NCBI GenBank assembly: GCA_027317185.1 | Contig: DAHVFB010000016.1 | Coordinates: 1-41,882, forward strand | DNA: 41,882 bases | Direction of reading: 5' to 3' | Source of the DNA: Deltaproteobacteria bacterium | GTDB taxonomy: Bacteria > Desulfobacterota > Binatia > Binatales > Binataceae | Shown: positions 1 through 7,712 of the stretch, piece by piece | Layout of the letters: the number at the start of each line of letters is the position of its first letter | How positions within the stretch are numbered: position 1 is the first letter of the stretch | Notes under the pieces: model-generated | Seen by the model: only the letters and a program-made list of their open reading frames with translations | Databases searched by the model: none | What the model was told of the DNA's origin: nothing | Made by a program: the position numbers and the translations under genes

Positions 1-358
1 GCTCGAGATCCTGCTGCATCCGATCCATCTCCTGCTCGAGCCGTCGCGTCTCCGCCTCCCCGATTCGGTACATGCCCTCGTACTCGCCCTCGAGCGGAGT
101 TGCGAGTTCGGAACCCACATCGAAAAGTTCATTCTGAATCCGCCGCAGCCGCTCCTCGTACCAGGCGAAATCAGCGCCGAGCCGCTCTTCATAATGATCG
201 AGGAAGGTGCGCACCAATCCCACTGCCGCGTTTAATTCATCGACCGTACCGTAAGCCTCAAGCCGCAGATCCTCTTTGGCGACCCGGGTGCCACCAACCA
301 GCGAGGTCCGGCCCGTGTCGCCGGTGCGGGTGTAGATGCGTGTCAATCGGATCGCCAT
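1..358 (-). CDS. pduO: PduO-type cob(I)alamin adenosyltransferase (3' end outside window)
   Basis: ATP:cob(I)alamin adenosyltransferase transfers the 5'-deoxyadenosyl group of ATP to reduced cobalamin, giving the coenzyme used by acyl-CoA mutases. About 119 residues are visible. The N-terminal block TRIYTRTGDTGRTSLVGG (residues 5-22) is the ATP-binding signature of the PduO/MMAB fold, and GTVDELNAAVG follows near residue 43. Family members are about 180-200 residues, so roughly the C-terminal third, with the Arg-rich helix, lies beyond position 1. The ATG at 356-358 directly precedes the conserved block and no upstream in-frame alternative is needed. It is the last gene seen of the minus-strand run, 12 bases after the rhodanese gene. 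The adenosylcobalamin-dependent mutase at about 20-22 kb is its obvious client in this window, which is an inference. Confidence 0.9.
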   Translation of the reverse strand, partial: MAIRLTRIYTRTGDTGRTSLVGGTRVAKEDLRLEAYGTVDELNAAVGLVRTFLDHYEERLGADFAWYEERLRRIQNELFDVGSELATPLEGEYEGMYRIGEAETRRLEQEMDRMQQDLE

Positions 359-370
359 CGGCGCGCCAGG

Positions 371-814
371 CTATGCTAATTCGGCTTTGCGGCGCATGGC
401 GGCGTAAGTGTTGTCGGTGGTCTTCTCGCTCACCGGCAGACCCGCATCGCGCCAGCCCTTAACTGTCACCGCGCCTGATCCATCGCGCGCGCCGCCGAAC
501 CCGCCGCGGACGTTGGCCAGATGCTTGTATCCCGCACCTTCGAGGATCTCGCAGGCGCGCTGCGATCGTCCGCCGGACATGCATCCGACCAGTACGTGTT
601 GGTCCTTGGGCACGATCTTCCCGACCACCTCCAAAAATTGATCGTTCGGCTGCATATTGCCGGGACCTTTGATAAACACGACCGGTACATTGATCGCGCC
701 GGTGGGATGGCCGCGATCGAACTCTTCCTCAGTGCGAACATCAAGATAGATCGCATTTTCGTCCTTCTTCATGGTCTCGTGGGCATGCGCCGGATCGACT
801 TGTTCGATAGCCAT
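371..814 (-). CDS. Rhodanese-like domain protein
   Basis: Single-domain rhodanese of 147 residues, probably cytoplasmic since no signal peptide is seen. YLDVRTEEEFDRGHPTGAIN (about residues 23-42) is the CH2A-like region. Cys78 in the loop CMSGGRS is the expected persulfide-carrying residue, and the GYKHLANVRGGFGG segment closes the fold. The ATG is supported by AGGAG seven bases upstream. Rhodaneses move sulfane sulfur between donors and acceptors such as cyanide, thioredoxin or tRNA-modifying proteins; the physiological acceptor cannot be read from sequence. It lies 27 bases downstream of the nitroreductase gene, so the two are likely co-transcribed and may share a redox or sulfur-related role (inference). 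Confidence 0.88.
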   Translation of the reverse strand: MAIEQVDPAHAHETMKKDENAIYLDVRTEEEFDRGHPTGAINVPVVFIKGPGNMQPNDQFLEVVGKIVPKDQHVLVGCMSGGRSQRACEILEGAGYKHLANVRGGFGGARDGSGAVTVKGWRDAGLPVSEKTTDNTYAAMRRKAELA

Positions 815-841
815 AACTCAACTCCTCTCGATGATGGTTGA

Positions 842-1351
842 TTATCCCTGATGGTTGCCGAAGCGCTCGAAGTGGACCACTTCATTGCGGGGTTTAAGCG
901 GCTTGGCCTGCGGTGGTTTTTGTGAATTCTGATAACCGAACGGCAGCACGGTAAAAAGCGCCCACCCCGATGGCAATTCGAGCAGTCGCGCGATCTGTTC
1001 AGCCTCGAAATTGCCGACCCAGCAGGTACCCAGTCCCATCGCCCACGCTGCATCCGCCATATTCTGCACCGCCTGTGCGCAATCGACATCGGCCCACTGG
1101 TTGTTCGCATCCTTCGCTACCACGATCAGCGCCGGTGCTTCGGGAACGAATTTGCCGGTGGTGCAGAACGCGCCCAGTTTGGCGATGGTATCGCGGTCGC
1201 GAATCACTACAAATTGCCACGGTTGCTGGTTCTTCGCGCTCATCGCATGGCGGCCGGCATCGACGATCGCGTTCAACTTCTCAGGCTCGACCGCCTGATT
1301 GGAAAAGGCGCGCTGCACGCGCCGGGTCGTAATCGCCTCAAGAGCCTCCAT
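842..1351 (-). CDS. Nitroreductase family FMN-dependent oxidoreductase
   Basis: A 169-residue protein of the compact nitroreductase fold. The N-terminal TTRRVQRAF (residues 8-16) is the FMN phosphate-binding arginine segment. SAKNQQPWQFVVI (about 38-50) is the family's typical Ser-x-x-Asn-x-Gln-Pro-Trp flavin-contact motif. GLGTCWVGNFE near residue 115 and the GYQ segment toward the C-terminus match the rest of the fold. Members reduce nitro groups, quinones or ene bonds with NAD(P)H as homodimers; the substrate here is not predictable. The ATG has GGAGGA about 11 bases upstream, a slightly long spacing. A 96-base gap separates it from the cysteine-hydrolase gene upstream, so it could have its own promoter, though none with clear consensus was found. 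Confidence 0.88.
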   Translation of the reverse strand: MEALEAITTRRVQRAFSNQAVEPEKLNAIVDAGRHAMSAKNQQPWQFVVIRDRDTIAKLGAFCTTGKFVPEAPALIVVAKDANNQWADVDCAQAVQNMADAAWAMGLGTCWVGNFEAEQIARLLELPSGWALFTVLPFGYQNSQKPPQAKPLKPRNEVVHFERFGNHQG

Positions 1352-1447
1352 ATCAATTCACATCCTCCAGGGTTCCATACCCAGGTTCACTATATAACGG
1401 ATATCGCCGAACCGGACACTTGCAATCGATCGGAGGCGCCGGACCGA

Positions 1448-2338
1448 TTATCCCTGCATCGTTTCGGCTTCGACCCAGACCATCTTGCGGTAATCGAAAT
1501 GGACATTATCGATAATGTTGAACTTGATTACCGCGAAGTATGGTGAGAGGTCGAAATCGCGCGGTGTGATCAACGATGGGGATACGCTTATGAAAACGCC
1601 CCGCGGCGATTCACCGCGGCGCAGCATCCGCCATAAGCGCGAGGGCGGTCCCGGCCGCTGACCTTCCGAATAAGGCTCGAATACCGGCAGAATCGGAAAG
1701 CGCACCATCTCAAAGCATTCGGCGATCAGGCTTGAGCAGATCGCGCGCGTCGGCTCGCCCGAACCGAAGTGCAGAGCCTCGCGGCCCATCCGCGGCGGCA
1801 CTACGCTGACCGGGAAGAAGTACCTCGCCAAATCAAAAATGTTGCGTAAATCATAGGTACGACCGACGCTGCCGATCGCGCGATCCAGAACAACTTTCTG
1901 ATCGCCATGCGACAGGTGATAAGGCCGGCACAGCCGGATATTGAACTCGCCGTATTTACTCAGCGGTGAGAACACCACGCCTTTCTCGACCAGCGCTTCG
2001 ACCAACAGATGATGCGCGCCCTCTTCGCCGAATTCCTCGATCAGGCGGCGCCTGCTTTCGGGATCGCTGTTCAACGGCTCATCGCCGACATAAAGCGCGG
2101 CATGCGACCATGAACTTTGCGTCAGATATTTGATGCACTCGCTGATTCGCTGATTGCCCTCGACCAGGATCACGTCGCCCTTTCGTATGGTGCGCGCGAG
2201 CGCTGTCATGTCGTTGGGAAGGGTAAGCGTGTAGCGCTTGATGGGCTTGGTGAGGATACGGACTAAAATCCCGATCGCGGCCCGGCGCAGCCGCGCAAGC
2301 GAGCCTAAAGGCCTTAACGACCCGGTCGGTTTTCCCAT
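1448..2338 (-). CDS. YiiX/YebB-like permuted NlpC/P60 cysteine hydrolase
   Basis: A 296-residue protein with the circularly permuted papain-like (YiiX/YebB) arrangement, where the catalytic His precedes the Cys. GDVILVEG (54-61) opens the fold, SSWSHAALYVGD (75-86) carries the presumed catalytic His79, and AICSSLIAECF (199-209) carries the presumed nucleophile Cys201. Family members are thought to act as amidases or thioesterases on peptidoglycan- or lipid-linked substrates. The first 35 residues are basic and hydrophobic (about 20-28) but give no convincing signal peptide. GGAGGG lies about six bases before the ATG. The C-terminal segment from about residue 268 is encoded by an unusual DNA palindrome listed separately. 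It follows the DUF1573 gene by 114 bases. Confidence 0.78.
   Translation of the reverse strand: MGKPTGSLRPLGSLARLRRAAIGILVRILTKPIKRYTLTLPNDMTALARTIRKGDVILVEGNQRISECIKYLTQSSWSHAALYVGDEPLNSDPESRRRLIEEFGEEGAHHLLVEALVEKGVVFSPLSKYGEFNIRLCRPYHLSHGDQKVVLDRAIGSVGRTYDLRNIFDLARYFFPVSVVPPRMGREALHFGSGEPTRAICSSLIAECFEMVRFPILPVFEPYSEGQRPGPPSRLWRMLRRGESPRGVFISVSPSLITPRDFDLSPYFAVIKFNIIDNVHFDYRKMVWVEAETMQG
1479..1544. repeat. Imperfect 66-bp palindrome inside a coding region
   Basis: The centre is the perfect 16-base palindrome acattatcgataatgt (1503-1518). A second pair of arms, gcggtaatc (1487-1495) and gattaccgc (1526-1534), is exactly symmetric about the same centre. An outer pair, accat (1479-1483) and atggt (1540-1544), is offset by two bases. 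The intervening seven-base segments do not pair. It lies in the last 100 bases of the cysteine-hydrolase gene. Confidence 0.85.
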
Positions 2339-2350
2339 CGAGCGCCCTCC

Positions 2351-2380
2351 GCCCGCCTACATATTAGACGGTGGGCGGGC
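2351..2380. other. Intercistronic inverted repeat
   Basis: Arms gcccgcc (2351-2357) and ggcgggc (2374-2380) enclose a 16-base AT-richer loop in the 114-base gap between the DUF1573 gene and the cysteine-hydrolase gene. No T-run follows on the minus strand, so it is not a standard intrinsic terminator. It could be an mRNA-processing or stability hairpin, or chance in GC-rich DNA. Confidence 0.25.
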
Positions 2381-2452
2381 CGAAAGAATCAGCGATTCGG
2401 CGTATTTGGGCTCGGGTCTGGTTTCATCTGGAGGCGCGGGACGAGGGCCGGC

Positions 2453-3562
2453 TCAGCCGGTGAAGCGCCCGACGATCCCATAATATGGAATCGTTACCTC
2501 CTGCTGCTCGGGATCATCCGTCTTGATCACCAGTTGACCGCGCAATTGCCCGTCCGGCGTGTTCTTGCGCAGTATCAACGTCAGTTTGTATTCCTTGCCC
2601 GGCGTAACCGGTTCGATCTCAGCGCCCACGCTGCTGCTGGTGCTCGACATGCCGATCAGCTTGACCGGACGCGAGCCAAGGTTTGTGATTCGCACAATTC
2701 GCTCGGCGCTGCCGAAATGCGGGACGATGCCGAAGGAGACCTGCGGCGGATCGACCGTGATTGGCCCGGTGACGTTGCCGAACACCGCCACGCTCAGCGG
2801 TGCGCGATTGTTCCTGATCTCGACGGTATCGACGAACGGCCCCACCGGCGTCGAATTCGCGAGCAGCACCTTGTATCTCATGCTGCGATCCGGTCCTACC
2901 CCCTGGCGCTCGATCTTGACGTTCGGATTAGCATTAACAAGCCGCTCGATCGCGAACCCCTGCCCTTTGAGCGGCGTCACGATCAAATCGCGCGCGGCCG
3001 CCCGACCGTGGGGTATCTTGCCGAAATCGATCTCAGCCGGGACCGCCGTTACCTGTGCCTTTACCTCACCCACCATCGTCAACGTGGTCATCGGCGCTTT
3101 CGGGTCATTGCTCGTGAGCGTAACCGTATGACTGTCGTGCCCACTCAGAACGCCGGTCGCGAGGGTGACATTGATCTCGCTGGTTTCGCCGGGATTTAAC
3201 TCGGTACGGGTCGGCTTGGCGGCGGTGCATCCGCAGGAAGCCATCACCGGCCCGATTATCAATTTCCCGGGCCCCGCGTTTTTAATCAAAAAACTATGCT
3301 TGACCGGCGCACCGTTAAGGACAGTGCCGAAATCATAGGTCGGGTTGATCGCCTCGAGTTTCGGTTGGGGACCGGAGGTGACGGGTTGCGGCGCACCCTG
3401 CACCGATGACCCCGCTGCGCCGTGGCTGAAGGGCGTTAACGATGATCCGTCCTGCGCGATCGCCGCAGCGGACGCGAGACCTGTAATCAGAAAACCTGCC
3501 GCGGCCAACTTAATTAATTTGGGGAGGTTGCACATCATGATGTTCTGGTTCGCCTCTGGCAT
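2453..3562 (-). CDS. Exported DUF1573 domain protein
   Basis: A 369-residue protein of unknown biochemical function. The hydrophobic segment at about residues 16-36, ending in ASAAAIAQ, is a probable Sec signal peptide, placing the protein in the periplasm. YDFGTVLNGAPVKHSFLIKN (76-95) begins an Ig-like DUF1573 module containing the conserved CGCT (110-113). Two more beta-rich repeats follow, each starting with an IDFG or VSFG phrase. DUF1573 proteins are commonly immunoglobulin-like modules, sometimes anchored or adhesive. Two in-frame ATGs at 3536-3538 and 3533-3535 could be the true start and would leave a more typical signal-peptide n-region. It follows accC by 28 bases, so it may be read through from the aroQ-accB-accC operon. 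Confidence 0.82.
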   Translation of the reverse strand: MPEANQNIMMCNLPKLIKLAAAGFLITGLASAAAIAQDGSSLTPFSHGAAGSSVQGAPQPVTSGPQPKLEAINPTYDFGTVLNGAPVKHSFLIKNAGPGKLIIGPVMASCGCTAAKPTRTELNPGETSEINVTLATGVLSGHDSHTVTLTSNDPKAPMTTLTMVGEVKAQVTAVPAEIDFGKIPHGRAAARDLIVTPLKGQGFAIERLVNANPNVKIERQGVGPDRSMRYKVLLANSTPVGPFVDTVEIRNNRAPLSVAVFGNVTGPITVDPPQVSFGIVPHFGSAERIVRITNLGSRPVKLIGMSSTSSSVGAEIEPVTPGKEYKLTLILRKNTPDGQLRGQLVIKTDDPEQQEVTIPYYGIVGRFTG

Positions 3563-3590
3563 GGGTTACGCCGGGCAGCGGCGGCCCGAA

Positions 3591-4976
3591 TCAAGAGGCG
3601 CTGGCGGCCACCCGCTTGAGCGGTGCGGATGGGACGGAAGTTTCGTACCGATTCAGAAAATCAGTCGCATACTGGCCACGGCCAAAATCCGGATCGTCGA
3701 GGATACGCAAGTGCAGCGGAATGTTGGTCTTGATGCCATCGATCACATATTCGCGCAGCGCGGCCTTGGCGCGCGCGATCGCCAATTCGCGATTCTCGGC
3801 ATGTACGATCAGTTTGGCCACCAGCGGATCGTAATGGACCGGGACCTGGTAGCCGTCGTAAAGCGCGGTTTCAACTCGTACGCCGAGTCCGCCGGGCTGA
3901 TGATGGTTAGTCACGATACCGGGTGACGGCATGCGCGTCTCGGGGTCTTCAGCATAGACACGGCACTCGATCGCCGCACCTTTGTATTCGATCGACCGCT
4001 GAGTCAGGCGCTGCTTCCCGCCCATCGCGAGCCAGATGCTCTCCTTCACCAAGTCGATTCCGGTTACCATCTCGGTCACCCCGTGCTCGACCTGAATCCG
4101 GGTATTCATTTCGATAAAGTAAAACTGACCATCGGGCGCCAGCAGAAATTCGATCGTGCCGACGTTCGAGTAGCCAACCACGGTCGCGGCTTTGACCGCC
4201 GCTTTGCCCATCTTTTCGCGCAACTTGCTGTTGAGCACCGAGCACGGCGCCTCTTCGAGCACCTTTTGATGACGTCGCTGGATCGAACAATCGCGCTCGC
4301 CCAGATGAATCACGTTGCGAAAATTGTCGGCTAGGATCTGGAATTCAACGTGTCGGGCGCGCTCGAGGAACTTTTCCAGATACATGACGCGCGAACCGAA
4401 GGCCGCTTCGCTTTCGGCGCGGGCCAGCGGGAAAAACCTTCCCAACTCGGCATCGTTGCGCACCACCCGCATCCCCTTGCCGCCGCCACCCGCCGCCGCC
4501 TTGATCAGCACCGGATAACCAAGTTTCTTGACCGCGGCCTGAGCGTCGCGCAGTTCGGTCACGCCCTTGCCTTCGCTGCCCGGCAGCACCGGCACGCCAT
4601 GGCGCGTCATGATACGCCGGGCGCGCGGCTTGTCGCCCATCAGCCGAATATGGCGGGCCGCAGGGCCGACAAAGTTAACTCCTGAACGGCGGCAGGCTTC
4701 AGCAAAATCGCCATTCTCGGACAGGAAGCCGTATCCTGGATGGACCGCATCGGCGCCGTAAGCGAGCACCGTGCTGATGATCGCGGGGATGTTCAGATAG
4801 CTGGCTTCGGCCGCCGCCGGTCCGATACACACGGATTCGTCGGCCATCCGCACGTGCATCGCATCCTTGTCGGCGGTGGAATAGATCGCGATGGTACGGA
4901 TGCCCAGCTCGCGGCAGGCCCGGATGATCCGGATTGCGATTGTGCCGCGATTGGCCACCAGCAACTTTTTAAACAT
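3591..4976 (-). CDS. accC: Biotin carboxylase subunit of acetyl-CoA carboxylase
   Basis: The 461-residue enzyme carboxylates the biotin on AccB using ATP and bicarbonate, the first step of fatty-acid synthesis. HPGYGFLSEN (79-88), the glycine-rich ATP loop AAGGGGKGMRVV (161-172), Lys116, Lys159, RHVE (208-211), TIEF with Glu276, and FIEMNTRIQVEH (287-298) are all present and align almost without gaps to E. coli AccC. The start was set at the ATG opening MFKKLLVANR; a longer open frame adds 23 unconserved residues. It begins eight bases after the accB stop. Odd: the near-invariant ANRGEIA motif reads ANRGTIA (Thr12) and QVEHPVTE reads QVEHGVTE (Gly299); both are discussed as a finding. Confidence 0.96.
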   Translation of the reverse strand: MFKKLLVANRGTIAIRIIRACRELGIRTIAIYSTADKDAMHVRMADESVCIGPAAAEASYLNIPAIISTVLAYGADAVHPGYGFLSENGDFAEACRRSGVNFVGPAARHIRLMGDKPRARRIMTRHGVPVLPGSEGKGVTELRDAQAAVKKLGYPVLIKAAAGGGGKGMRVVRNDAELGRFFPLARAESEAAFGSRVMYLEKFLERARHVEFQILADNFRNVIHLGERDCSIQRRHQKVLEEAPCSVLNSKLREKMGKAAVKAATVVGYSNVGTIEFLLAPDGQFYFIEMNTRIQVEHGVTEMVTGIDLVKESIWLAMGGKQRLTQRSIEYKGAAIECRVYAEDPETRMPSPGIVTNHHQPGGLGVRVETALYDGYQVPVHYDPLVAKLIVHAENRELAIARAKAALREYVIDGIKTNIPLHLRILDDPDFGRGQYATDFLNRYETSVPSAPLKRVAASAS

Positions 4977-4984
4977 CACTGCGC

Positions 4985-5488
4985 CTAGGCGATTTCCAAT
5001 ACCATGAGCGGCTGACCATATTCGACCGGCTGAGCGTTCCCGCACAGGATTTTGACTATCCGGCCGGCGGCTTCCGCCTCTATTTCATTCATCATTTTCA
5101 TGGCTTCGATGATACACAACGACTGACCTTTGCGGACGCTATCGCCTTCTTCCACCAGCGGATCTGAATTGGGTCCGGCCGCGCGGTAGAACGTACCCAC
5201 CATCGGACTGGTCACCAGCTTCTGGTTGGCCTCAAGCGCCGGAACTTCCGCGGCTCCAGGTCTGGGCCGGGTGGCGGCTTCAGGCCGCGGGCGCGATTGA
5301 GGCGACTGCGGGGAGACGATCGGCCCCGTCACCTTGACGGTTTTGGGCGCCGCCTGAGCACCGCCTGATTCAAGATTTCCGCGCACCAGGCGTACCTTCC
5401 CCTTCTTATCTTCGACCTCCAGCTCGACCAGTCCATAGTCCTGCATCAAAACCAGCAACATTTTCAGGTCGCGTATTTCCATGTTCAA
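4985..5488 (-). CDS. accB: Biotin carboxyl carrier protein of acetyl-CoA carboxylase
   Basis: A 167-residue BCCP. The N-terminal 40 residues form the subunit-interaction region. A Pro/Ala/Arg-rich mobile linker follows (about 46-82), then the lipoyl/biotinyl domain. Biotin is attached to Lys131 in EAMKMMNE by the BirA ligase. The thumb-containing segment SPMVGTFYRAAGPNSDP (94-110) is typical of AccB as opposed to other biotinyl domains. Its ATG overlaps the aroQ stop by four bases and accC follows after eight bases, so aroQ-accB-accC forms one translationally coupled unit. Confidence 0.96.
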   Translation of the reverse strand: MNMEIRDLKMLLVLMQDYGLVELEVEDKKGKVRLVRGNLESGGAQAAPKTVKVTGPIVSPQSPQSRPRPEAATRPRPGAAEVPALEANQKLVTSPMVGTFYRAAGPNSDPLVEEGDSVRKGQSLCIIEAMKMMNEIEAEAAGRIVKILCGNAQPVEYGQPLMVLEIA

Positions 5489-5997
5489 TGGCGATCCGAT
5501 CGTGCTGACTTCAGCACCCCGCGCACTGCGCGCAAAGCTAATGAGTAACTGTCCACGCCAAACCCCATAATCCGTCCGGCCGCGATATCGGCGATAGTTG
5601 AGTAATGACGAAACGGCTCTCGACGGTACACGTTTGATAGGTGAATTTCGATCACCGGAATTTTCACCGCCAGCAGCGCATCGCGTATGGCGACACTGGT
5701 ATGCGTATAGCTGCCGGGATTGAGCAGAATAATATCGGTGCGCTCTGTTCGCGAGGCGTGGATACGCTCGACGATTTCACCTTCGCTGTTGGATTGGAAG
5801 GCCACCACCGCCATTCCCAATTCGCGGCCCAGCTCGATCAGTTCGCGATCGACATCCTCCAATCGAACCCGGCCATAGATCTCCGGCTCGCGCTCGCCCA
5901 GTAGATTCAGATTCGCGCCGTGGATGACCAGCGCGCGCAACGATACTTCGCCGCCGCCGTTGCTCCCGCTTTTCCCCGCCTCTGCTTTTTTCGCCAT
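5485..5997 (-). CDS. aroQ: Type II 3-dehydroquinate dehydratase
   Basis: Converts 3-dehydroquinate to 3-dehydroshikimate in the shikimate pathway; type II enzymes are dodecamers. The diagnostic features are present: VIHGANLNLLGEREPEIYG (24-42) with the active-site Tyr and flexible-lid Arg, FQSNSEGEIVERIH (67-80), LLNPGSYTHTSVAIRDAL (91-108), and EIHLSNVYRREPFRHYS (117-133) with the catalytic His region. The 170 residues include about 20 extra Gly/Ser/Lys-rich N-terminal residues before the conserved start, so a shorter in vivo start is possible, although the only ATG before the core is the one used. Linkage to accB and accC is common in bacteria. Confidence 0.95.
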   Translation of the reverse strand: MAKKAEAGKSGSNGGGEVSLRALVIHGANLNLLGEREPEIYGRVRLEDVDRELIELGRELGMAVVAFQSNSEGEIVERIHASRTERTDIILLNPGSYTHTSVAIRDALLAVKIPVIEIHLSNVYRREPFRHYSTIADIAAGRIMGFGVDSYSLALRAVRGVLKSARSDRH

Positions 5998-6064
5998 TTG
6001 CTTGAAACGGCATTGAATCTCACCCTCGTAGCGGTTTCAAGCACGTAATCACCGGCCGGGGCGA

Positions 6065-6964
6065 TTACGTTCGGGTCTTCTCGTCGCGTGCGCGCAAAGC
6101 GCGCTGATAAACCTCGCGCCGGCTGCTGCCTTCGGCCCGAGCAATTATCGCGCTCGCATCGCGCACGCTCAACCCCGCCTCCACCAGCATCTCGACCGTG
6201 ATCGCGCCAGCGCGCGAAACTACCACGGTTTCACTTGCGCCGGCCACCACCAGCGTCAGTTCGCCCAGCGCCGTATCCGTCGTGTATCGCGCGGCCAATT
6301 CACCCAACGTCCCGCGGATGCTTTCCTCGTAAATTTTGGTGATTTCACGCACCACCGCAGCCTCGCGATCGGGGCCGAAAAATTCGCCCATGGCGGTCAG
6401 CGTCTCACCGAGCCGCCGCGCGGCCTCATAGAAGACCATCGTTCTTGGCTCCGCGCGCAAAGCTTCAAGAGCCGCGCGAAGGGCGCCCGGTCGTGCGGGC
6501 AAAAAGCCTTCAAAAGCGAAGCGGTCGGTCGGAATACCCGCGATCGAAAGCGCGGCGATTATCGCCGAGGCGCCGGGCACCGCGCGCACCTCGATCGCCT
6601 CGTGATGGGCCGCGCGTACCAGCCGAAAACCCGGATCGCTGATAGCAGGCGTCCCCGCATCGGTTACCAGCGCCACCCGCTCGCTGTTACGCAAGCGTTC
6701 GATTATCTCCGGGATGCGGCGATCCTCGTTATGCTCGAAATAACTGAGCATCGGGGTGCGAATCCGATGCGCCGCGAGCAAGGCACCGGTGCGGCGGGTA
6801 TCCTCGCAAGCAACTAAATCAACCGCACTGAGGGTTTCGATCGCTCGCGCGCTGACATCGCCGGAGTTTCCGATCGGCGTGGCAACTACGTAAAGGACTC
6901 CCGCTGAAACGCGTTCGCCGTTGGATTTAGCCGTCAAGTTGTTCGCCGTCGTCCGATCCTGCAT
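6065..6964 (-). CDS. rsmI: 16S rRNA (cytidine-1402 2'-O)-methyltransferase
   Basis: A 299-residue SAM-dependent tetrapyrrole-methylase-fold enzyme that 2'-O-methylates C1402 in the ribosomal P site. Motifs in order: LYVVATPIGNSGDVSARA (24-41; the usual Leu after GN is Ser), ACEDTRRTG (53-61), SYFEHNEDRRIPEII (74-88), VALVTDAGTPAISDPGF (97-113) and VPGASAIIAALSIAG (128-142). A C-terminal helical region from about 245 matches RsmI length. It lies 25 bases after the TFIIB-type zinc-ribbon gene and 67 bases before aroQ. The substituted Ser is in a structural loop and does not argue against function. Confidence 0.94.
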   Translation of the reverse strand: MQDRTTANNLTAKSNGERVSAGVLYVVATPIGNSGDVSARAIETLSAVDLVACEDTRRTGALLAAHRIRTPMLSYFEHNEDRRIPEIIERLRNSERVALVTDAGTPAISDPGFRLVRAAHHEAIEVRAVPGASAIIAALSIAGIPTDRFAFEGFLPARPGALRAALEALRAEPRTMVFYEAARRLGETLTAMGEFFGPDREAAVVREITKIYEESIRGTLGELAARYTTDTALGELTLVVAGASETVVVSRAGAITVEMLVEAGLSVRDASAIIARAEGSSRREVYQRALRARDEKTRT

Positions 6965-6989
6965 TTCGCGCCGCAGGTCTAGCGCGATG

Positions 6990-7250
6990 CTACTTGTTGG
7001 ACAACACGCGCTTGAGCGTGACGCTATCGAGCCAGGCGCCTTCGTCCTTTGGACAGGCCATCACGATAACGCCATTTTCGCTGCGCTCGACCAGCGCCTC
7101 ATGGCATTTGGGACAGAGCAACTGACCTGACTTGACCCGCGCGCGCATCTGCTCGATCAGTTTGCGATCCTGCTCGGCCGCCCATAAGTTTTCGCGGGCC
7201 TTCTCAAGCTCGTGCAGCTTGTCTCCAAAACGATTTTTTTCGTCACTCAT
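6990..7250 (-). CDS. Small TFIIB-type zinc-ribbon protein
   Basis: An 86-residue protein. The N-terminal 40 residues are highly charged and predicted helical or coiled coil. The C-terminal half matches the zf-TFIIB family: LCPKCHEALVERSENGVIV (45-63) supplies Cys46 and Cys49, then CPKDEGAWLD (66-75) ends with the family's Gly-x-Trp-Leu-Asp. Only Cys66 of the second Cys pair is present; residue 69 is Asp, so the zinc site is incomplete or uses Asp or His50. The function is unknown. It sits between the FmdB-like gene and rsmI, all in the same direction, and could be co-expressed with them. Confidence 0.8.
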   Translation of the reverse strand: MSDEKNRFGDKLHELEKARENLWAAEQDRKLIEQMRARVKSGQLLCPKCHEALVERSENGVIVMACPKDEGAWLDSVTLKRVLSNK

Positions 7251-7317
7251 AAGCGGTCCCCGACGGACGCCGCGCCTGCTGCCTGCGCGATGCTGGATGC
7301 GGACGCAGTTCGCGGTC

Positions 7318-7653
7318 TCAGGTCATCTCCTTGATTAGTTTTCCACTGCGCGCCTTTTCGACGGTTTCCTCGAATTTAGGTCCCAGATCGACACCCATCT
7401 GTTTGGCGCGTTTTTTTGCCCACAGCCCAACGTTGCGGGAATCGCGATAAAAAGACTCGTCAGCGGGACGGCCGGGGTCGAACCGATCGATGCGCTGAGC
7501 CTCGCTATCGACCACCGCGAACGAAGACATCACTTTGCGCATCCGCCGCTGGTTGCCGCATTGCGGACATTGCGGCTTTGCACGCTGGCGGCCGAGCACC
7601 ACGTGCGAGCTGATCGCGGCGCAAGCCGGGCATTGGTACTCAAAGATTGGCAT
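7318..7653 (-). CDS. FmdB-family zinc-ribbon protein
   Basis: A 111-residue protein beginning MPIFEYQCPAC, the hallmark of the FmdB/CxxC regulatory-protein family. Cys8/Cys11 and Cys29/Cys32 form a complete zinc ribbon. The rest is basic and low in hydrophobicity, with WAKKRAKQMGVDLGPKFEETVEKARSG-like helices near the end that recur in this family in many bacteria. The family is named after a putative regulator of the formamidase operon, but its biochemical role is not established. Genes upstream (small membrane protein, 59 bases) and downstream (zinc-ribbon protein, 67 bases) run the same way. Confidence 0.88.
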   Translation of the reverse strand: MPIFEYQCPACAAISSHVVLGRQRAKPQCPQCGNQRRMRKVMSSFAVVDSEAQRIDRFDPGRPADESFYRDSRNVGLWAKKRAKQMGVDLGPKFEETVEKARSGKLIKEMT

Positions 7654-7712
7654 TTACAATAAGACAGAATAGCGGTTCGCGGCAGCCTGCACCAAATCGT
7701 TCGATGACGCGC

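Noticed and set aside
1214-1546. Plus-strand open frame ending in an IIDNV peptide similar to the real minus-strand protein
   Set aside because: It is the mirror of the palindrome inside the cysteine-hydrolase gene and has no family match elsewhere. The minus-strand gene is intact, with known motifs.
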